DNA of 64,000 nucleotides from Helicobacter cetorum MIT 00-7128. Lineage in GTDB: Bacteria > Campylobacterota > Campylobacteria > Campylobacterales > Helicobacteraceae. The position numbers were made by a program, and so were the translations under genes. The stretch lies in the NCBI RefSeq assembly GCF_000259255.1, contig NC_017737.1:868001-932000 (forward strand), written 5' to 3'. Below, piece after piece: positions 62,620 to 64,000 of the stretch; positions within the stretch are counted from its first letter, which is position 1, and each line of letters opens with the position of its first letter. A model generated the notes under the pieces. It searched no databases and was not told where the DNA came from. It saw only the letters and a list, made by a program, of their open reading frames with translations.

Positions 62620-64000
62620 TTAATTAGGTTGTGGAATAATGTAATTACCATTTCCATTGCAAGCATAATTGCTATTAGTGGTGGTGTAAGCATGTCCATG
62701 ACTAGAGGCACTGCCACTCCAAATACTATAGCTTAGACAAGTCCCCTCATTTGGCTTATAGTTGTTTGCCATAAATTGCACATAAGGCGCACTATTTAAA
62801 AAGGTGCTGTCTTTATAATAGCCCTGTTGAGCCTCCACACTTGCCATAAAATCATCGCTAAGATTTAGGCTATTACTTGTAATAATAGGGTTTCTATCCA
62901 CCACTGTGATAGTTTTAGTAATTACATAGTAGGTGTTCTCTGTCGCACCAATTTGAAGGGGGCGTTGGTATTTGGTGGTGTATTGTGTGATAGTTGTTTG
63001 ATAAGTGCTTTGCCAATTGGCATAATAGGTGTTTTGGCTATAAGCTGTCCAATATTTATACCAACAACTCCAAGTGCCACAAACTTTATGGCTATCTGTA
63101 GTTGAGCCTATATAAGAGGCTTGCAAAGAGAAAGAGCCTTTTGTGTTAGTGTTAGATAAAACCTTAGTCATTGTAGGCTCTTCTATATAAGGCTCAACAA
63201 TAGCCCCTTGTTTAATGCCAGCATTAAAATTACACCCTGTAACATCTTCATATTGTCCTGTGAGTTTATTAAGACTTTTTAAGATAGTGCGTCTTCTAGC
63301 TTGCAAATGCTCATCATCATATTCCCAAGGTCCACAACCAAATTGTTGGTATTGAGAAGTTAATAAGGGGTTAGTTACCCCACGATTTAAATAGACTTTT
63401 TTCCCAGTTTTTGGATTGATGTAGTATTGGTCTACTAGGGGCGTGGAAGTATGGGTCTTATTGTTATTTTCATAGCCTATGATTTGATTGACTACATTAG
63501 CGTATTCAGTGCAACCTAATGCAGTGTGTATCATGCCATCTTCGCCTCTAAATTGGATTTGAGCCATAAATTGTTCGCTCACTCCCATGCCATAACCCAA
63601 ATCTTTAACCACTTGCAATTTACACTCTGAAGAGTTGTAATACATAGGAAATTCATATTGAGCACCCCTTAAATTAACGCAACCCCCTATGTTTTTACTT
63701 TGATTATCTGCATTCACAAAATAAAATTGCGTTTGTTTGATAGCCACCATTTTTTCGTAGTTATAACTATAAGAGCAAGCCGTATCATTTCTTAAAGCCA
63801 TCATCTCTTGGCAAGAGCCATTCTTTTCTACAATGCTTAAAGAAATTTCATTTTCGCCTGTATAAACAGGGGCTTTACAAAATTCATTAGACCAAGTGGT
63901 AGGGCTATTATTAGAGGCTAGTGGGTTATCATTAGTCCCACTACCCCCTCCTTCTCCATAAGGTAAAGGCATAGGATACATGCCATTTCCCATGCCTCCT
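62620..64000 (-). CDS. Cys-rich, probably exported transfer protein (5' end outside window)
   Basis: At least 459 residues, still open at the window edge (GG before MGNGMYPM). About 12 Cys, frequent aromatic, Gly and Asn residues (GTWSCWYKYW, CGPWEYDDE), few Lys: the composition of an exported disulfide-bonded protein, like mating-pair stabilisation or adhesin proteins of conjugation loci (TraN-like composition, not proven homology). AGGAGGC directly before a Met makes a local start possible but at too short a spacing, so the true start is probably to the right. Confidence 0.55.
   Translation of the reverse strand, partial: GGMGNGMYPMPLPYGEGGGSGTNDNPLASNNSPTTWSNEFCKAPVYTGENEISLSIVEKNGSCQEMMALRNDTACSYSYNYEKMVAIKQTQFYFVNADNQSKNIGGCVNLRGAQYEFPMYYNSSECKLQVVKDLGYGMGVSEQFMAQIQFRGEDGMIHTALGCTEYANVVNQIIGYENNNKTHTSTPLVDQYYINPKTGKKVYLNRGVTNPLLTSQYQQFGCGPWEYDDEHLQARRRTILKSLNKLTGQYEDVTGCNFNAGIKQGAIVEPYIEEPTMTKVLSNTNTKGSFSLQASYIGSTTDSHKVCGTWSCWYKYWTAYSQNTYYANWQSTYQTTITQYTTKYQRPLQIGATENTYYVITKTITVVDRNPIITSNSLNLSDDFMASVEAQQGYYKDSTFLNSAPYVQFMANNYKPNEGTCLSYSIWSGSASSHGHAYTTTNSNYACNGNGNYIIPQPN

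Larger units (their letters stand above)
28447..64000. mobile_element. TnPZ / ICEHptfs-like integrative conjugative element (right end outside window)
   Basis: A continuous block of non-core genes with conjugation hallmarks: relaxase, candidate oriT, ParA/RHH partition pair, XerT tyrosine recombinase, giant methylase-helicase, VirB5/TrbJ-, VirB6- and VirD4-like proteins, EexN-like protein, primase-like TOPRIM protein and kinase cargo. In H. pylori the same gene kinds make up the plasticity-zone elements mobilised by XerT. The left limit is taken as the relaxase stop; the exact end and any att repeat were not identified. The VirB4/B8/B9/B10/B11 and topoisomerase genes expected of a full element are not in the window. 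Confidence 0.85.

Overview
The window is AT-rich DNA from an Epsilonproteobacterium of the Helicobacter pylori group. Catalase KatA beside KapA, a block fliF-fliG-fliH-dxs-lepA in H. pylori order, an HpaA-type lipoprotein and homopolymer-tract contingency genes all point there. The core proteins are close to those of H. pylori but visibly diverged, so a sister gastric species (H. cetorum-like) is a better guess than H. pylori itself. This species call is inference from protein recall, not a search.

Layout. 1-3000: 3' end of katA, kapA, a small membrane protein, an 800-bp stretch without a clear gene, and a PhnA-type zinc-ribbon protein. 3157-13902: a defence island containing a two-gene ATPase/TOPRIM module, a type I restriction-modification operon hsdR-hsdM-hsdS with frame-disrupted hsdR and hsdS, hemJ, and a phase-variable OLD-type ATPase/TOPRIM gene. 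Both hsdR and the OLD-type gene carry a 12-bp G tract near the 5' end and both read as OFF at this length. 14119-28367: ordinary chromosome (hpaA paralogue, lepA, dxs, fliH, fliG, fliF, a PAP2 phosphatase, pyrG, recJ, an RluA-family pseudouridine synthase, a TRL-like lipoprotein).

28447 to the right edge (64000): a conjugative element of the TnPZ / ICEHptfs type known from H. pylori plasticity zones. It carries a MOBP-type relaxase, a candidate oriT with an IncP-like nic core, an array of about fourteen 23-bp repeats, a partition operon (ParA plus ribbon-helix-helix protein), the XerT recombinase, a 4017-residue methylase-helicase (OrfQ type), VirB5/TrbJ-, VirB6- and VirD4-like proteins, an EexN-like periplasmic protein, a PemK-like toxin, two convergent HipA/CtkA-type kinases and a primase-like TOPRIM protein. 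The rest of the VirB core (B4, B8-B11) is not in the window and presumably lies to the right.

Most notable: (i) a 270-codon ORF with a perfect Shine-Dalgarno lies in the +1 frame inside the giant methylase-helicase gene, exactly where the giant protein becomes a hydrophilic disordered linker; this looks like a genuine overlapping gene. (ii) Palindromic AATAGAAnTATT-like boxes upstream of both the par operon and xerT suggest one regulator or centromere system. (iii) The 23-bp repeat array sits beside the oriT. (iv) A 28-residue lipoprotein gene carries nine TC repeats. (v) The defence genes appear to be switched by matched G tracts.
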